Source: Chionis minor (lineage: Eukaryota > Chordata > Aves > Charadriiformes > Chionididae). From it: a stretch of 64,000 nt of DNA. This document shows, piece after piece, positions 63,660-64,000 of the stretch. The stretch is from positions 241,539 to 305,538 of the forward strand of contig VZSF01003930.1 of NCBI GenBank assembly GCA_013398295.1, in the 5' to 3' direction. The position numbers and the translations under genes were made by a program. Under the pieces are notes generated by a model that saw nothing but the letters and a program-made list of their open reading frames with translations, ran no database searches and was not told the DNA's origin. Within the stretch, counting starts at the first letter, position 1; every line of letters begins with the position of its first letter.

Positions 63660-64000
63660 TCGTCTCTAACTCTCAGGGGAGCCGAGGGCCCCGAAAACGG
63701 CCGCGCCGCGGGACTCCACTCACGGAGGGGCGGGGAGGGGGTGATGGACGCCGCCTTATCTTCATCCCCACCAGCCGAAAGAGGAGGAAGGGCCCCCGGG
63801 AGCGCGGCGGGAGCCGAGCCGAGGTGTCACCCGCGCCGGGGCGAGGGAGGCGGCGCGGAGCCGGACGCCATCCCGCCCCGGGGAGCGGCGGCCCCGCGGG
63901 GAAGGGTCGTGCCCTCGCTCCCCGGGGCCGCGGGCATCCCGGTGTCACCGCGGGCATCCCGGTGCCACCCGGGCCCTGCGCGGGGCGGCCGGCGGGAGCG
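63660..64000. promoter_or_regulatory. CpG island at the right edge, candidate promoter of RGS20 or of a divergent neighbour
   Basis: The sequence turns strongly GC/CpG-rich here and runs off the window. On the minus strand ATGAAGATAAGG near 63765 opens a short frame ending at a good GTGAGTGG donor (63724-63717), which could be a first exon of RGS20, but the peptide does not resemble known RGS20 N-termini. In human the gene next to RGS20, ATP6V1H, is divergently transcribed, so the island could also serve that gene. A tandem duplication of about 20 bp (CGGGCATCCCGGTG twice) lies at 63931-63968. Confidence 0.5.

Larger units (their letters stand above)
50930..64000 (-). other. RGS20: RGS20 upstream intron or 5' region (no further exon confirmed)
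   Basis: An acceptor at 50930-50931 implies at least one upstream exon. I looked on the minus strand for the known alternative N-termini and recognised none. The stretch holds a pyrimidine tract (51346-51401), a CR1 fragment (54201-54430), an A-rich tract (54831-54866), an AGAGGG hexamer repeat (59441-59475), a 22-nt hairpin (60055-60076), a minisatellite (62128-62395), a small tandem repeat (63102-63160) and a CpG island at the right edge. Confidence 0.6.

Noticed and set aside
63673..63957. 94-codon minus ORF in the right CpG island as a protein gene
   Set aside because: It is GC-driven and Pro/Arg-rich, with no match to RGS20 or ATP6V1H that I can recognise.

Overview
The window is vertebrate nuclear DNA, almost certainly from a bird. 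Short coding exons sit between long AT-rich introns with GT-AG borders. The interspersed repeats are three CR1-type LINE fragments and one old LTR of a type common in neoavian genomes (family recognised from memory, not from a search). There are two CpG islands. I see no microbial operon, CRISPR array, tRNA or rRNA.

Layout from left to right. Positions 1-967 hold the end of LYPLA1 (acyl-protein thioesterase 1, + strand): the last part of its final intron and the terminal coding exon at 914-967. Its 3' UTR and intergenic DNA follow, with a TG/TA/CA microsatellite near 5274 and a solo LTR at 7329-7848. A CpG island at about 9800-10770 carries the TCEA1 promoter. TCEA1 (transcription elongation factor A1/TFIIS, + strand) then runs to 37545 in ten exons, and all nine splice junctions can be placed. 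The only break is at its 5' end: one N at 10314 stands directly before an internal Met codon, and about 14 N-terminal codons including the true start are absent. Its sixth intron is a U12-type AT-AC intron. On the - strand, RGS20 (RGSZ1, a G-alpha-z/i GAP with a palmitoylated cysteine string) occupies 50929 down to 44074 in four exons. TCEA1 and RGS20 are convergent, with 6.5 kb between their stop codons. The first RGS20 intron, or a non-coding 5' region, runs to the right edge, where a second CpG island at 63660-64000 is a candidate RGS20 or neighbouring-gene promoter.

The order LYPLA1 - TCEA1 - RGS20 matches human 8q11.23 synteny, which supports the orthology calls. The genes are functionally unrelated (protein depalmitoylation, RNA polymerase II rescue, G-protein signalling). 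A loose link is that RGS20 is the kind of palmitoylated protein that thioesterases act on.

The least ordinary signals are the AT-AC intron, the sequence missing at the TCEA1 start, a diverged minisatellite at 62128-62395 carrying four perfect AP-1 heptamers, twin hairpins at 18222-18273, a possible in-frame 36-nt microexon in TCEA1 intron 1, and a NAGNAG acceptor at TCEA1 exon 5. I found no convincing evidence for a previously undescribed biological system.
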